Source: Flavobacteriales bacterium (lineage in GTDB: Bacteria > Bacteroidota > Bacteroidia > Flavobacteriales_D > Crocinitomicaceae). Taken from it: a stretch of 13,307 bases of DNA. This document shows positions 1-7,453 of the stretch, in pieces (positions within the stretch are counted from its first letter, which is position 1; every line of letters starts with the position of its first letter). The position numbers and the translations under genes are program-made. The DNA lies in NCBI GenBank assembly GCA_009926905.1, contig RFNX01000435.1:1-13307 (forward strand), written 5' to 3'. The notes under the pieces were generated by a model. That model ran no database searches, was not told the origin of the DNA, and saw nothing but the letters and a program-made list of their open reading frames with translations.

Positions 1-525
1 ATTTAATTTGAGCACATTTATTTTTTCAGGACCAAAAAGTCCTAAAAAGGGTTTTTCAGTGTTTTTGGAAATGAGTTTGAATAATTCGTTTTTGTCTATT
101 CCTCTAATTTTTGCAATGCGATTTACTTGAATTTTTGCTCCTTGCACTGAAATATTTGGATCTAAGCCACTTCCACTTGAGGTAACTAATTCTGACGGAA
201 TTTGAGATTTTTTGACATCAGGATTGTGAACCAAAAAAGTATCTATTCTCGCTTGGACTGTTGCTAAATATTCTGGATTACTTGGTCCTTTATTGCTCCC
301 ACAAGAACCAGATGCATTGTAATCCACAGCTGAAGGACGAGAATAGAAATAGTCATCTTTGTCGAATTTTTGCCCAATATTTTCGTAGTGATTTTTAAAC
401 TTAAAACCTTTACCGTGATTAGAAGAAATTTGAGAAACTGACCAAATTATTGCTGGGTAAACTACCATTAGAAGCACTGCAAAAACGCTTGTTAATCGAA
501 TGGATTGTATAAGAAGTGATTTCAT
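1..525 (-). CDS. kdpC: Potassium-transporting ATPase subunit KdpC (3' end beyond window)
   Basis: This is the small single-span subunit of the KdpFABC potassium pump. In the family it stabilises the complex and assists the KdpB ATPase at the outer face of the inner membrane. The frame runs from ATG at 525 to the window edge with no stop, giving 175 residues. Family members are about 185-190 residues, so only a few C-terminal residues are missing. Residues 11-30 form the N-terminal membrane anchor. YFYSRPSA (59-66) matches the family's FxxRPSA motif, and SSGSGLDPNIS (116-126) is the KdpC hallmark. The visible end, INVLKLN, resembles the usual KdpC C-terminus. The start lies 5 nt after the kdpB stop, as expected within one operon. 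Identification is firm. Confidence 0.95.
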   Translation of the reverse strand, partial: MKSLLIQSIRLTSVFAVLLMVVYPAIIWSVSQISSNHGKGFKFKNHYENIGQKFDKDDYFYSRPSAVDYNASGSCGSNKGPSNPEYLATVQARIDTFLVHNPDVKKSQIPSELVTSSGSGLDPNISVQGAKIQVNRIAKIRGIDKNELFKLISKNTEKPFLGLFGPEKINVLKLN

Positions 526-530
526 GTTAA

Positions 531-2540
531 TTAGATAAAAAGTGAAACAAAAAGGTCAATTAGTTTGATTCCAACAAACGGAATTAAAACGCCACCAAAA
601 CCATAAATCAAAAGGTTTCTACGAAGTAATGCGCTTGCTCCGATTGGTTTGTAAGAAACTCCTTTCAATGCAAGTGGAATCAATGCTGGAATAATGATTG
701 CATTAAATATTACTGCAGATAGAATAGCACTTTCAGGTGAATGCAATCGCATAATGTTTAAACTTTGTAGTGACGGAATTGCGACAATAAACAAAGCTGG
801 AATAATTGCAAAATACTTCGCGACGTCGTTTGCTATTGAAAACGTAGTTAAGGTTCCCCTTGTCATTAATAACTGTTTACCAATCTCCACGATTTCAATC
901 AATTTTGTAGGATCATTGTCTAAATCGACCATGTTTCCTGCTTCTTTTGCTGCTTGTGTACCGCTGTTCATCGCAACGCCAACATCAGCTTGTGCAAGTG
1001 CTGGGGCGTCATTAGTTCCATCTCCCATCATGGCAACTAATCTTCCTTCAGCTTGTTCTTTTTTGATGTAATTCATTTTATCCTCAGGTTTTGCTTCTGC
1101 AATAAAATCATCGACACCCGCTTTTTCAGCAATAAATTTGGCTGTTAATGGATTGTCTCCTGTAACCATTACAGTTTTAATTCCCATTTTTCTGAGGCGT
1201 TCAAAACGTTCTTGTATGCCTGGTTTGATAATATCTTGCAATTCAATTACCCCAATAACTTTTTCATTTTCGGAAATGACAAGTGGAGTTCCTCCGTTAT
1301 TAGAGATTTGATTCACCCAAACAAAAACTTCATCGGGAAATTTGTTGCCTGCTTTTTCACATAAATTTTTAATGGAATCGGAAGCTCCTTTGCGTATGCG
1401 TGAATCTTCGAAATCTACACCACTGCTTCTTGTCTCAGCAGTAAATTTGATGAATCTTGGATTTTGCATATGATAACTCAAAGGATTTATTCCAGCTAAT
1501 TCAATTATCGATTTTCCTTCAGGGGTTTCATCGTGCATTGAACTGAGCACAATACATTTAATAAAATGCTTTTTGTCGATTCCTTCAATAGAATAGAAAT
1601 GCGTGGCTTTTCGATTTCCAATTGTAATTGTTCCTGTTTTGTCGAGTAATAAAACGTCGATATCACCAGCTGTTTCTACAGCCTTTCCACTTTTTGTTAT
1701 CACATTTGCTCTTAAAGCTCTGTCCATTCCTGCTATACCAATTGCAGAAAGTAAACCGCCAATTGTTGTGGGAATTAAACAAACAAATAATGAAATAAAT
1801 GAAGCAATTGTAATCGGGACATTGGCATAGTCAGCAAAAGGTTTTAATGTTACAGTTACAATAATAAACACCAATGTAAATCCTGCCAAAAGAATAGTCA
1901 AAGCAATTTCGTTTGGAGTTTTCTGACGCGATGCTCCTTCAACTAACGCGATCATTTTATCAAGAAAACTTTCACCAGACTCAGTTGTAACAACAACTTT
2001 AATTTTGTCTGAAAGCACTTTTGTACCACCAGTAACTGAACTTTTGTCACCACCTGACTCACGAATTACAGGAGCACTTTCGCCTGTTATGGCACTTTCA
2101 TCGATTGTAGCGAGACCTTCAATTATTTCTCCGTCGGTTGGAATAGTATCTCCCGCTTCGCAAACAAACACATCTCCTTTACGTAAATCAGCTGATGATT
2201 TTATAGACCCATCAACTAAATTTGCTGGAGTTTCTTCGCGTGTTTTACGCAAACTATCTGCTTGTGCTTTCCCCCTTGCTTCGGCTATTGCTTCTGCAAA
2301 ATTGGCAAATAAAAGCGTTAAAAATAGCACAAGAAATACAGTGAAATTATAGGCAAAACTTCCTTGTGTTTGCTCGCCAGAAAGTATCCATAAAGATACA
2401 ACAAGCATTATGGCGGTTCCAATCTCAACTGTAAACATTACAGGATTTCGGAACATAATTTTTGGATTGAGTTTCACGAAGGATTGTTTGAGAGCTTCAA
2501 GCATTAATTCTTTTTGAAACAATGTTGCATTATTAGACAT
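531..2540 (-). CDS. kdpB: Potassium-transporting P-type ATPase subunit KdpB
   Basis: KdpB is the catalytic P-type ATPase subunit; it hydrolyses ATP to drive potassium import through KdpA. The 669 residues are close to the family length. TGES lies at 152-155; the serine in this loop is the one phosphorylated to inhibit the E. coli pump. CLIPTTIGG (254-262) is the membrane ion-path motif. DKTGT (300-304) has D300 as the phosphorylated aspartate. KGA (384-386) belongs to the nucleotide-binding domain, followed by TGDN (460-463) and GDGTND (506-511). Hydrophobic spans lie near 34-54, 62-82, 213-233, 240-270 and in the last 100 residues. The gene follows kdpA after 46 nt and precedes kdpC by 5 nt. 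No motif is missing, so the enzyme should be active. Confidence 0.98.
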   Translation of the reverse strand: MSNNATLFQKELMLEALKQSFVKLNPKIMFRNPVMFTVEIGTAIMLVVSLWILSGEQTQGSFAYNFTVFLVLFLTLLFANFAEAIAEARGKAQADSLRKTREETPANLVDGSIKSSADLRKGDVFVCEAGDTIPTDGEIIEGLATIDESAITGESAPVIRESGGDKSSVTGGTKVLSDKIKVVVTTESGESFLDKMIALVEGASRQKTPNEIALTILLAGFTLVFIIVTVTLKPFADYANVPITIASFISLFVCLIPTTIGGLLSAIGIAGMDRALRANVITKSGKAVETAGDIDVLLLDKTGTITIGNRKATHFYSIEGIDKKHFIKCIVLSSMHDETPEGKSIIELAGINPLSYHMQNPRFIKFTAETRSSGVDFEDSRIRKGASDSIKNLCEKAGNKFPDEVFVWVNQISNNGGTPLVISENEKVIGVIELQDIIKPGIQERFERLRKMGIKTVMVTGDNPLTAKFIAEKAGVDDFIAEAKPEDKMNYIKKEQAEGRLVAMMGDGTNDAPALAQADVGVAMNSGTQAAKEAGNMVDLDNDPTKLIEIVEIGKQLLMTRGTLTTFSIANDVAKYFAIIPALFIVAIPSLQSLNIMRLHSPESAILSAVIFNAIIIPALIPLALKGVSYKPIGASALLRRNLLIYGFGGVLIPFVGIKLIDLFVSLFI

Positions 2541-2586
2541 ATTAAATATTTTATTTTTGAACTTTTTGAAAAAGGTTAATAGGTAT

Positions 2587-4287
2587 TCACTTCAAAGAAA
2601 AATACTCTGAAATTGGACCAAGTGTCAAAGCAGGGAAAAACGATAGTGCTGCAACTATTGCAATAACTGCGAAAATCATTATGCCAAAAGTAGGAGTGTC
2701 GGTTTTTAAAGTTCCTGCACTTTCTGGAATGTACTTTTTGTTGTACATATAGCCTGCAATCGCAACAGGCCCAATGATTGGCAAATACCTACCAAGTAAC
2801 ATTACAATTCCAGTAGAAATATTCCAGAATGGCGTGTTGTCACCAAGTCCTTCAAATCCACTGCCATTATTCGCTGAAGAAGAAGTAAATTCATACAACA
2901 TTTCACTAAAACCATGATGCCCTGGATTTGCTAACCAACTAGCATATTCAGTTGGGTTTCCTGTGAAATTATACGCTGCCATTGCTGTTCCAACTAAAAT
3001 CAAAAACGGATGAAGTAAAGCGATAATCATTGCAATTTTCATTTCTCGCGCTTCAATTTTCTTTCCTAAAAATTCTGGAGTTCGACCAACCATTAGTCCG
3101 CTTATGAAAACAGCTAGAATGATAAAAATGAAGAAGTTTAAAAATCCAACGCCACAGCCACCATAAAAGGAATTAACCATCATTGCAATCATTTGATTCA
3201 TTCCACTTAAAGGCGTAAAACTATCGTGCATACTGTTGACACTTCCCGTTGAAATAACGGTGGTTGCAATGCTCCAATATCCAGAAGCAACAGCTCCAAA
3301 TCGAATTTCTTTACCTTCCATATTTCCAAGGTTCTGTGAAATCCCCATATTATCAATAGCTGTATTTCCATTCGTTTCAGCCATGATTGTTGGTACAGTT
3401 AACAAAAGGAAACCAATAGTCATTACACCAAAAATCATGTAGGCTAATTTTTTTCGTTTCATAACGTATCCAAAAGCAAAAATCAGGGCAATCGGAATGA
3501 GCATTTGACTTACCATTAAAACGATATTGGAGAAGTAGCTTGGGTTTTCGAAAGGATGCGCTGAATTCGCACCAAAAAATCCACCACCATTTGTGCCAAG
3601 GTGTTTGATAGCAACAAAAGCAGCAACAGGACCTCGACTTACTTCAACAGTTTCACCTTGCAAGTTTTGAACGGTATCTTTTCCTTCGAACGTCATAGGC
3701 ATACCGCTAAATACGAGCAATAGAGCCACTACAATTGACAAAGGCAACAAAATTCTAGTACAACTTCTGACTAAGTTCACATAAAAATTTCCCAGACCCT
3801 CTGTATTTTTTTCTTTTAAAGCTTTGAAAACCATTGCACAAATAGCAATTCCAGTTCCTGCACTGATGAATTGCCAAAGCATTAGGGTAAATTGTCCTAA
3901 ATAAGACAAGCCACTTTCTCCAGAGTAATGTTGTAAATTAGTGTTAGTAACAAAACTTATGGTTGTATTGAAAGCTAAATCACTCGTCATCGATGGATTG
4001 TGATCGGGATTCAGCGGTAGCCAATTCATGTTCATCAAAACAAACATAGATAACACCATCCAAACCAAGTTGATGACAATCAAAGCTAAAAGTTGCTTTT
4101 TCCATGTCATTTCTTTCTTTGCTTCGATTCCACTTAGTTTATATATTAAGTTGTCTAATGGGTTGAGAACAATGTCCAACCATGTTTTCTCAAAATTGAA
4201 TACTTTACCTATATATTTCCCTAATGGAATAGCAAGTAAAACAACAAGCCCAAACATGAGAATAACCCCAAATATTTCTGTGTTCAT
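2587..4287 (-). CDS. kdpA: Potassium-transporting ATPase subunit KdpA
   Basis: KdpA is the potassium-binding channel-like subunit, related to the Trk/Ktr superfamily of potassium transporters. Its 566 residues fit the family. All four pore-loop regions that build the selectivity filter are visible: TNTN at 114-117, GTNGGG at 231-236, GGCGVG at 376-381 and NNGSG at 473-477. About ten hydrophobic spans are present, beginning with residues 5-25. The start at 4287 gives the usual short N-terminus ahead of the first helix. It lies 9 nt after the stop of a 36-residue membrane ORF and 46 nt before kdpB. The protein looks complete and ordinary. Confidence 0.98.
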   Translation of the reverse strand: MNTEIFGVILMFGLVVLLAIPLGKYIGKVFNFEKTWLDIVLNPLDNLIYKLSGIEAKKEMTWKKQLLALIVINLVWMVLSMFVLMNMNWLPLNPDHNPSMTSDLAFNTTISFVTNTNLQHYSGESGLSYLGQFTLMLWQFISAGTGIAICAMVFKALKEKNTEGLGNFYVNLVRSCTRILLPLSIVVALLLVFSGMPMTFEGKDTVQNLQGETVEVSRGPVAAFVAIKHLGTNGGGFFGANSAHPFENPSYFSNIVLMVSQMLIPIALIFAFGYVMKRKKLAYMIFGVMTIGFLLLTVPTIMAETNGNTAIDNMGISQNLGNMEGKEIRFGAVASGYWSIATTVISTGSVNSMHDSFTPLSGMNQMIAMMVNSFYGGCGVGFLNFFIFIILAVFISGLMVGRTPEFLGKKIEAREMKIAMIIALLHPFLILVGTAMAAYNFTGNPTEYASWLANPGHHGFSEMLYEFTSSSANNGSGFEGLGDNTPFWNISTGIVMLLGRYLPIIGPVAIAGYMYNKKYIPESAGTLKTDTPTFGIMIFAVIAIVAALSFFPALTLGPISEYFSLK

Positions 4288-4296
4288 ATATTATTT

Positions 4297-4407
4297 TTAT
4301 ATTTTTAATAGCACTTTGAACTTAAAGCAAACAAGGAAAACAAGCACGAACGATAAAAGCCAAACAAATACCACGAGCAAGATTTCCTTTATTTCTTTCC
4401 AATTCAT
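4297..4407 (-). CDS. Small one-helix membrane protein within the kdp operon
   Basis: This is a 36-codon ORF with an ATG start, placed between kdpF and kdpA. It begins 5 nt after the kdpF stop and ends 9 nt before the kdpA start, the spacing of a real operon gene. The peptide starts MNWKEIKEI, continues with an uninterrupted hydrophobic stretch at about residues 9-28, and ends in a basic tail (KFKVLLKI). That predicts a single membrane helix with a positively charged, probably cytoplasmic, C-terminus. I do not recognise the family. It could be a second KdpF-like accessory peptide or a helper for KdpA insertion; both are inference. The support is position, spacing and membrane character, not homology. 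It could be a chance ORF, though an intact start and close packing on both sides argue against that. Confidence 0.5.
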   Translation of the reverse strand: MNWKEIKEILLVVFVWLLSFVLVFLVCFKFKVLLKI

Positions 4408-4412
4408 TTTGA

Positions 4413-4490
4413 CTAGAATTTTTCTGGTTTTAAGAGCACATAACACATGTATCCAAAAACCACAACTGAGACAATTAATAGTAATTTCAT
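4413..4490 (-). CDS. kdpF: Potassium-transporting ATPase subunit KdpF
   Basis: KdpF is a single-helix peptide that sits in the membrane at the KdpA-KdpB interface and stabilises the pump. The ORF has 25 codons from ATG at 4490 to TAG at 4413-4415. It has a hydrophobic helix (LLLIVSVVVFGYMCYVLL) and ends KPEKF. The pattern GYxxYxLLxPExF is typical of KdpF C-termini. The gene lies 4 nt after the stop of the 96-residue gene and 5 nt before the next small ORF. In most kdp operons kdpF directly precedes kdpA; here a small ORF separates them. It is easily missed by gene callers because of its size. Confidence 0.88.
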   Translation of the reverse strand: MKLLLIVSVVVFGYMCYVLLKPEKF

Positions 4491-4494
4491 TTTG

Positions 4495-4785
4495 TTAAAT
4501 TCCTGATGAATAAATCTGTGAGCAATATTCATGTTTTAAGTTTTTTGGCATAATGTCCAAAAACTGTTTACCCCAACTGTAATTCATTTCTAACAAGCTT
4601 GTTAGCGGATGTAAAAATCGGTTTGCAATTAGATCTTTAGTGTAATCACTTCCTTTTTGAAAATGGCTTTCCATCGTTCCGTACAAGTGTTTCACATTTT
4701 CAACATCACCTTTGTGAATTGAATCAAGAATTTGTTGTTCTATGGAATCAATCTCATTTTGTCTAATTTCTGTATTTGCTAACAT
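4495..4785 (-). CDS. Unknown 96-residue protein, first gene of the kdp operon
   Basis: I do not recognise a characterised family for this small soluble protein. It begins MLANTEIRQ and looks mainly helical. An amphipathic charged N-terminal half (about residues 8-45, rich in E, D, K and Q) is followed by a more hydrophobic part containing NRFLHPLTSLLEMNYSWG (55-72). There is no signal peptide, membrane span or DNA-binding motif. The gene stops 4 nt before kdpF and starts downstream of a terminator that closes the regulator gene, so it should be the first gene translated from the kdp promoter. That position suggests a role in regulating or assembling Kdp, but this is inference from context only. 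Confidence 0.8.
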   Translation of the reverse strand: MLANTEIRQNEIDSIEQQILDSIHKGDVENVKHLYGTMESHFQKGSDYTKDLIANRFLHPLTSLLEMNYSWGKQFLDIMPKNLKHEYCSQIYSSGI

Positions 4786-4805
4786 AACTTTCTGTTTTAT
4801 TTTGT

Positions 4806-4833
4806 TGCAAAGGGAAAGTCAATTGTTAAGCCA
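4806..4833 (-). promoter_or_regulatory. Possible sigma-54 promoter of the kdp operon (two overlapping near-matches)
   Basis: Read on the minus strand, this stretch holds two elements in the register of the sigma-54 consensus TGGCAC-N5-TTGCA. The upstream one is TGGCTTAACAATTGAC, with a perfect -24 TGGC but TTGA in place of TTGC at -12. The second is TGACTTTCCCTTTGCA, with a perfect -12 TTGCA but TGAC in place of TGGC at -24. They overlap by four bases. Each misses one key base, so neither is a strong call. The argument for them is context: the gene just upstream encodes a sigma-54 activator, and a terminator separates it from kdp. The start codon is only 20 nt beyond the second -12 box, so its leader would be very short. 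Confidence 0.33.
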
Positions 4834-4896
4834 ATTGTTGCCAAAAAAATAAAATCCTCATTAACAGAGGTTTAATTGTGGCACGAATGTTAAAAT

Positions 4897-4926
4897 GAAA
4901 AAATAACCCTATCGTTTCGAAAGGGT
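4897..4926 (-). terminator. Rho-independent terminator after the response regulator gene
   Basis: On the minus strand the sequence reads ACCCT, then TTCGAAACGAT, then AGGGT, then TATTTTTT. The outer stem is ACCCT/AGGGT. Inside it, after one A-A mismatch, CGA pairs with TCG around a short loop. The run of six T follows at once. The hairpin starts about 26 nt after the regulator's stop codon and points the right way to end that transcript. It separates the regulator from the kdp genes, which must then have their own promoter or rely on read-through. Confidence 0.7.
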
Positions 4927-4952
4927 GTTTCCCAAAATGAAAGGGATTGGAC

Positions 4953-6296
4953 TTATTGAATGGAGTAATCCGCCAACTTTCGATACAAAGTGGTTAGCGC
5001 AATATTGAGCAATTTTGCTGTTTCTGTTTTGTTACCTTTTGTGTAGTTCAAAACTTTCAAAATGTGCAATTTTTCAGCACTTGATAAATCAAATGCAGAC
5101 AGTTGATTAGAAGACGATGACAATGTATTATTTTGAATATCAATGGGTAATGAATCGGTGTCGATTATGTTGGTATCCGCAAGAATGGAACTTCTTTCGA
5201 TTACATTTTTTAATTCTCGAATGTTTCCTTTCCAATTGTGATTTTTCAGAAGTTGCAACGCTTCTTGGCTGATTGACTCAATTTTCTTGTTTGCTTTGAT
5301 AGAAAAATACTTAACGAAATAGTTAACTAACATTTCGATGTCTTCTTTTCGATTTCTCAATGCTGGAATTTGAATTTGAAAAACAGAAATGCGGTAAAAT
5401 AAATCCTCTCGGAAATTTCCATTTTCAATTTCTTTTTCTAAATCGCGATTTGTTGCAGCGATGATTCGAACATCAATTTTTGTCGGTTTTGAATCTCCAA
5501 TTTTTATAAACTCTTGATTTTCAATTACACGCAAAATTTTCGCCTGCAATTCGATGTGCATTTCTCCGATTTCATCTAGGAAAATTGTTCCTTTATTCGC
5601 TTCCTCAAGCAATCCTTTTTGGTCTTTTGAAGCTCCAGTAAATGAACCTGTTTTGTGACCAAACAATTCATTTTCAAGTAATTCTTTACTAAATGCTGAA
5701 CAATTTATTGCTACGAAATTATTTTTGCATCGATTACTGGCTTGATGAATGGACTGCGCAAAAACCTCTTTTCCTACGCCCGTTTCTCCTGTTAGCAAAA
5801 CGGTTGTATCCGTCTGTGAAACTTTTTTTGCTAATTCAATCGCTTGTAAAATTACTTTTGACTTACCAATAATGTTTTCAAAGGAGTGTTTATTTCCGAG
5901 CTGTTTTTCAAGTTGAACCACTCTAGAAGACAATTCTATTTTATCGAATGCGCGAAACAACAGCGGAATGATTTTATTGTTGTCGTCCCCTTTAGTTAGA
6001 TAATCAAAGGCACCATTTTTAATTGCTTTTACTCCATCGGGAATATTTCCATAAGCTGTAAGAAGAATGACTTCAATTGCTGGAAATTTTTCTTTAATCG
6101 TTTTAGTAAAATCCACTCCATTGCCATCGGGCAGTTTCACATCACACAACACCACATCAATATGGTTTTGTTCCAGTTTAATCATTCCAGATTTCAAATC
6201 TTCTGCTTGCAAAACTTCAAAACCTTCCAAACCCACAATTCTCGAAAGCAAAGTTCGAAGTGTGGCTTCATCGTCAATGATTAATACTTTTTTCAA
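4953..6296 (-). CDS. NtrC-family sigma-54-dependent response regulator, probable Kdp regulator
   Basis: This 447-residue cytoplasmic activator has three domains. The receiver (1-115) has the acidic pair D8/D9, phosphoacceptor D52, T80 and K102. The AAA+ domain (about 140-370) has Walker A GETGVGKE (170-177), the sigma-54 contact loop GSFTGA (217-222, a common variant of GAFTGA), Walker B GTIFLDEI (236-243) and the arginine region FREDLFYRI (295-303). A Fis-type helix-turn-helix follows (about 405-445). The start codon is TTG at 6296: an in-frame TAG lies 6 nt upstream, and the next ATG (codon 38) would delete the acidic pocket. A weak -7-like TAGCTTTA lies at 6324-6331. Placement just ahead of kdp suggests it replaces KdpE, which is an OmpR-type regulator in E. 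coli; that role is inference. No partner kinase is in the window. Confidence 0.93.
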   Translation of the reverse strand: MKKVLIIDDEATLRTLLSRIVGLEGFEVLQAEDLKSGMIKLEQNHIDVVLCDVKLPDGNGVDFTKTIKEKFPAIEVILLTAYGNIPDGVKAIKNGAFDYLTKGDDNNKIIPLLFRAFDKIELSSRVVQLEKQLGNKHSFENIIGKSKVILQAIELAKKVSQTDTTVLLTGETGVGKEVFAQSIHQASNRCKNNFVAINCSAFSKELLENELFGHKTGSFTGASKDQKGLLEEANKGTIFLDEIGEMHIELQAKILRVIENQEFIKIGDSKPTKIDVRIIAATNRDLEKEIENGNFREDLFYRISVFQIQIPALRNRKEDIEMLVNYFVKYFSIKANKKIESISQEALQLLKNHNWKGNIRELKNVIERSSILADTNIIDTDSLPIDIQNNTLSSSSNQLSAFDLSSAEKLHILKVLNYTKGNKTETAKLLNIALTTLYRKLADYSIQ

Positions 6297-6426
6297 AACG
6301 TCCTATTATTTTGCTTGTAAAAGTAAAGCTAAATTTTTCATCTGTTCTCTTTTGTAATCCTCTAGTTAATAAAGAATGATGTAACAATCTTATTATTCTA
6401 TCAACTTTTCTTGTGGTAAAATAGCG

Positions 6427-6434
6427 TAATTTTG
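6427..6434 (+). promoter_or_regulatory. Bacteroidota-type -7 promoter box for the superoxide dismutase gene
   Basis: TAATTTTG matches the Bacteroidota primary-sigma -7 consensus TANNTTTG exactly and ends 14 nt before the ATG, giving a short leader. The -33 element is poor: only a TTTT at 6406-6409, 17 nt upstream, stands where TTG/TTTG is expected. The 152-bp region between the regulator and the dismutase gene is divergent and must hold promoters for both. Confidence 0.42.
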
Positions 6435-6448
6435 TAAAAATTCAAATT

Positions 6449-7453
6449 ATGAAATTCTTCCTTTCTTTAACACTTCTTGCAAACTTATTTTTTGCTGTAG
6501 CGCAACCATTCAAACTTCCTGGTTTAAAATATGATTATGCGGATTACGAGCCACATATCGATGCGTTGACCATGCAAATTCACCATTCAAAGCACCATCA
6601 AGCGTATGTGGATAATTTGAATAAAGCTGTGAAAGGAACAAAAATGGAAAGCACTTCATTGATAGATTTGATGTTGTATGCTGGTTTTCGTCCCGATGCA
6701 GTGAGAAATAACGCAGGCGGTCATTACAATCATTCATTATTTTGGGAAATTTTGGCTCCAAAAGACAAACAACTTGAAATTTCTAAAGAATTGGATGCTG
6801 CAATTAAGGCACAATATGGAAGTTTAGATTCATTGAAAAAAGTTATCAATCAAGCAGGAACAACGCGTTTTGGTTCTGGCTGGGCATGGTTAATTGTTAC
6901 TCCTGAGAAAAAATTGATGGTGACAAGTACTGGCAATCAAGACAATCCAATCATGGACGTATCGAAAGATCGCGGCATTCCGATTATTGGAATTGATGTT
7001 TGGGAACATGCGTATTACTTGAAATACCAAAACAAACGCGTTGATTATTTAGCTGGAATTTGGAATTTATTAGATTGGGGAATTGTTTCGGAGAAATATA
7101 CCGCCGCTTTAAAAGATTCGTTGCTCATTACCATTGAAAAAGACAATTGGCCAGCATTGAAAGATTTTCATAAAGTAATGGGGCAAACGTTTCATCCTTC
7201 TGAAACAGGAAACTTACAACCTTTGAAAACGAGAAGCGGTGAATTATTAGCGAAAGCCTTGCTTTTGAAAAGTTCTACACCGCCAGCATCATTGAACAAA
7301 CCAGCGATTCAAGAAGCTATGAGCAAACTCGTTACTGAATGTGATGAACTGAATAAATTGGTTTTGAAAAATGCGAAAGACGATGTCCTGACGAAAAAAA
7401 TCGCTTCAACACACGACACATTTCACGTGATTCAAGGGTTGTGTAATGATTAA
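6449..7453 (+). CDS. Exported Mn/Fe-type superoxide dismutase with C-terminal extension
   Basis: The enzyme converts superoxide to oxygen and hydrogen peroxide. Residues 1-18 are a Sec signal peptide (basic start, hydrophobic core, likely cleavage after AVA), so it should act in the periplasm or outside the cell. The dismutase domain covers about 22-222, with metal ligands H45, H95, D183 and H187, gateway residues H49 and Y53, and the motif DVWEHAYYLKYQN (183-195). G91 and Q164 (in GNQD) are the Mn-type arrangement; Fe enzymes usually carry the glutamine at the other site. The total of 334 residues far exceeds the usual 200 or so. Residues about 223-334 form a helical extension with three FH pairs (H241, H249, H326) plus H322, C298 and C332, and no CxxCH haem motif. 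The only plus-strand gene here, it ends with no gap against a convergent gene. Confidence 0.93.
   Translation: MKFFLSLTLLANLFFAVAQPFKLPGLKYDYADYEPHIDALTMQIHHSKHHQAYVDNLNKAVKGTKMESTSLIDLMLYAGFRPDAVRNNAGGHYNHSLFWEILAPKDKQLEISKELDAAIKAQYGSLDSLKKVINQAGTTRFGSGWAWLIVTPEKKLMVTSTGNQDNPIMDVSKDRGIPIIGIDVWEHAYYLKYQNKRVDYLAGIWNLLDWGIVSEKYTAALKDSLLITIEKDNWPALKDFHKVMGQTFHPSETGNLQPLKTRSGELLAKALLLKSSTPPASLNKPAIQEAMSKLVTECDELNKLVLKNAKDDVLTKKIASTHDTFHVIQGLCND

Noticed and set aside
694..1071. Plus-strand ORF of 125 codons opposite kdpB
   Set aside because: It is antisense to the GDGTND region of kdpB and has no independent support.
2005..2352. Plus-strand ORF of 115 codons opposite kdpB
   Set aside because: It is antisense to the conserved TGES region of kdpB, and its serine/proline-rich translation is a mirror of that coding sequence.
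4028..4498. Plus-strand ORF of 156 codons antisense to kdpA, the small ORF and kdpF
   Set aside because: It lies opposite well-supported kdp genes, has no recognisable domain and has the composition of a shadow frame.
4879..4894. Plus-strand TGGCAC-N5-TTAAA, like a sigma-54 -24 box
   Set aside because: The -12 half lacks GC and it points into the 3' end of the regulator gene, away from any plus-strand start.
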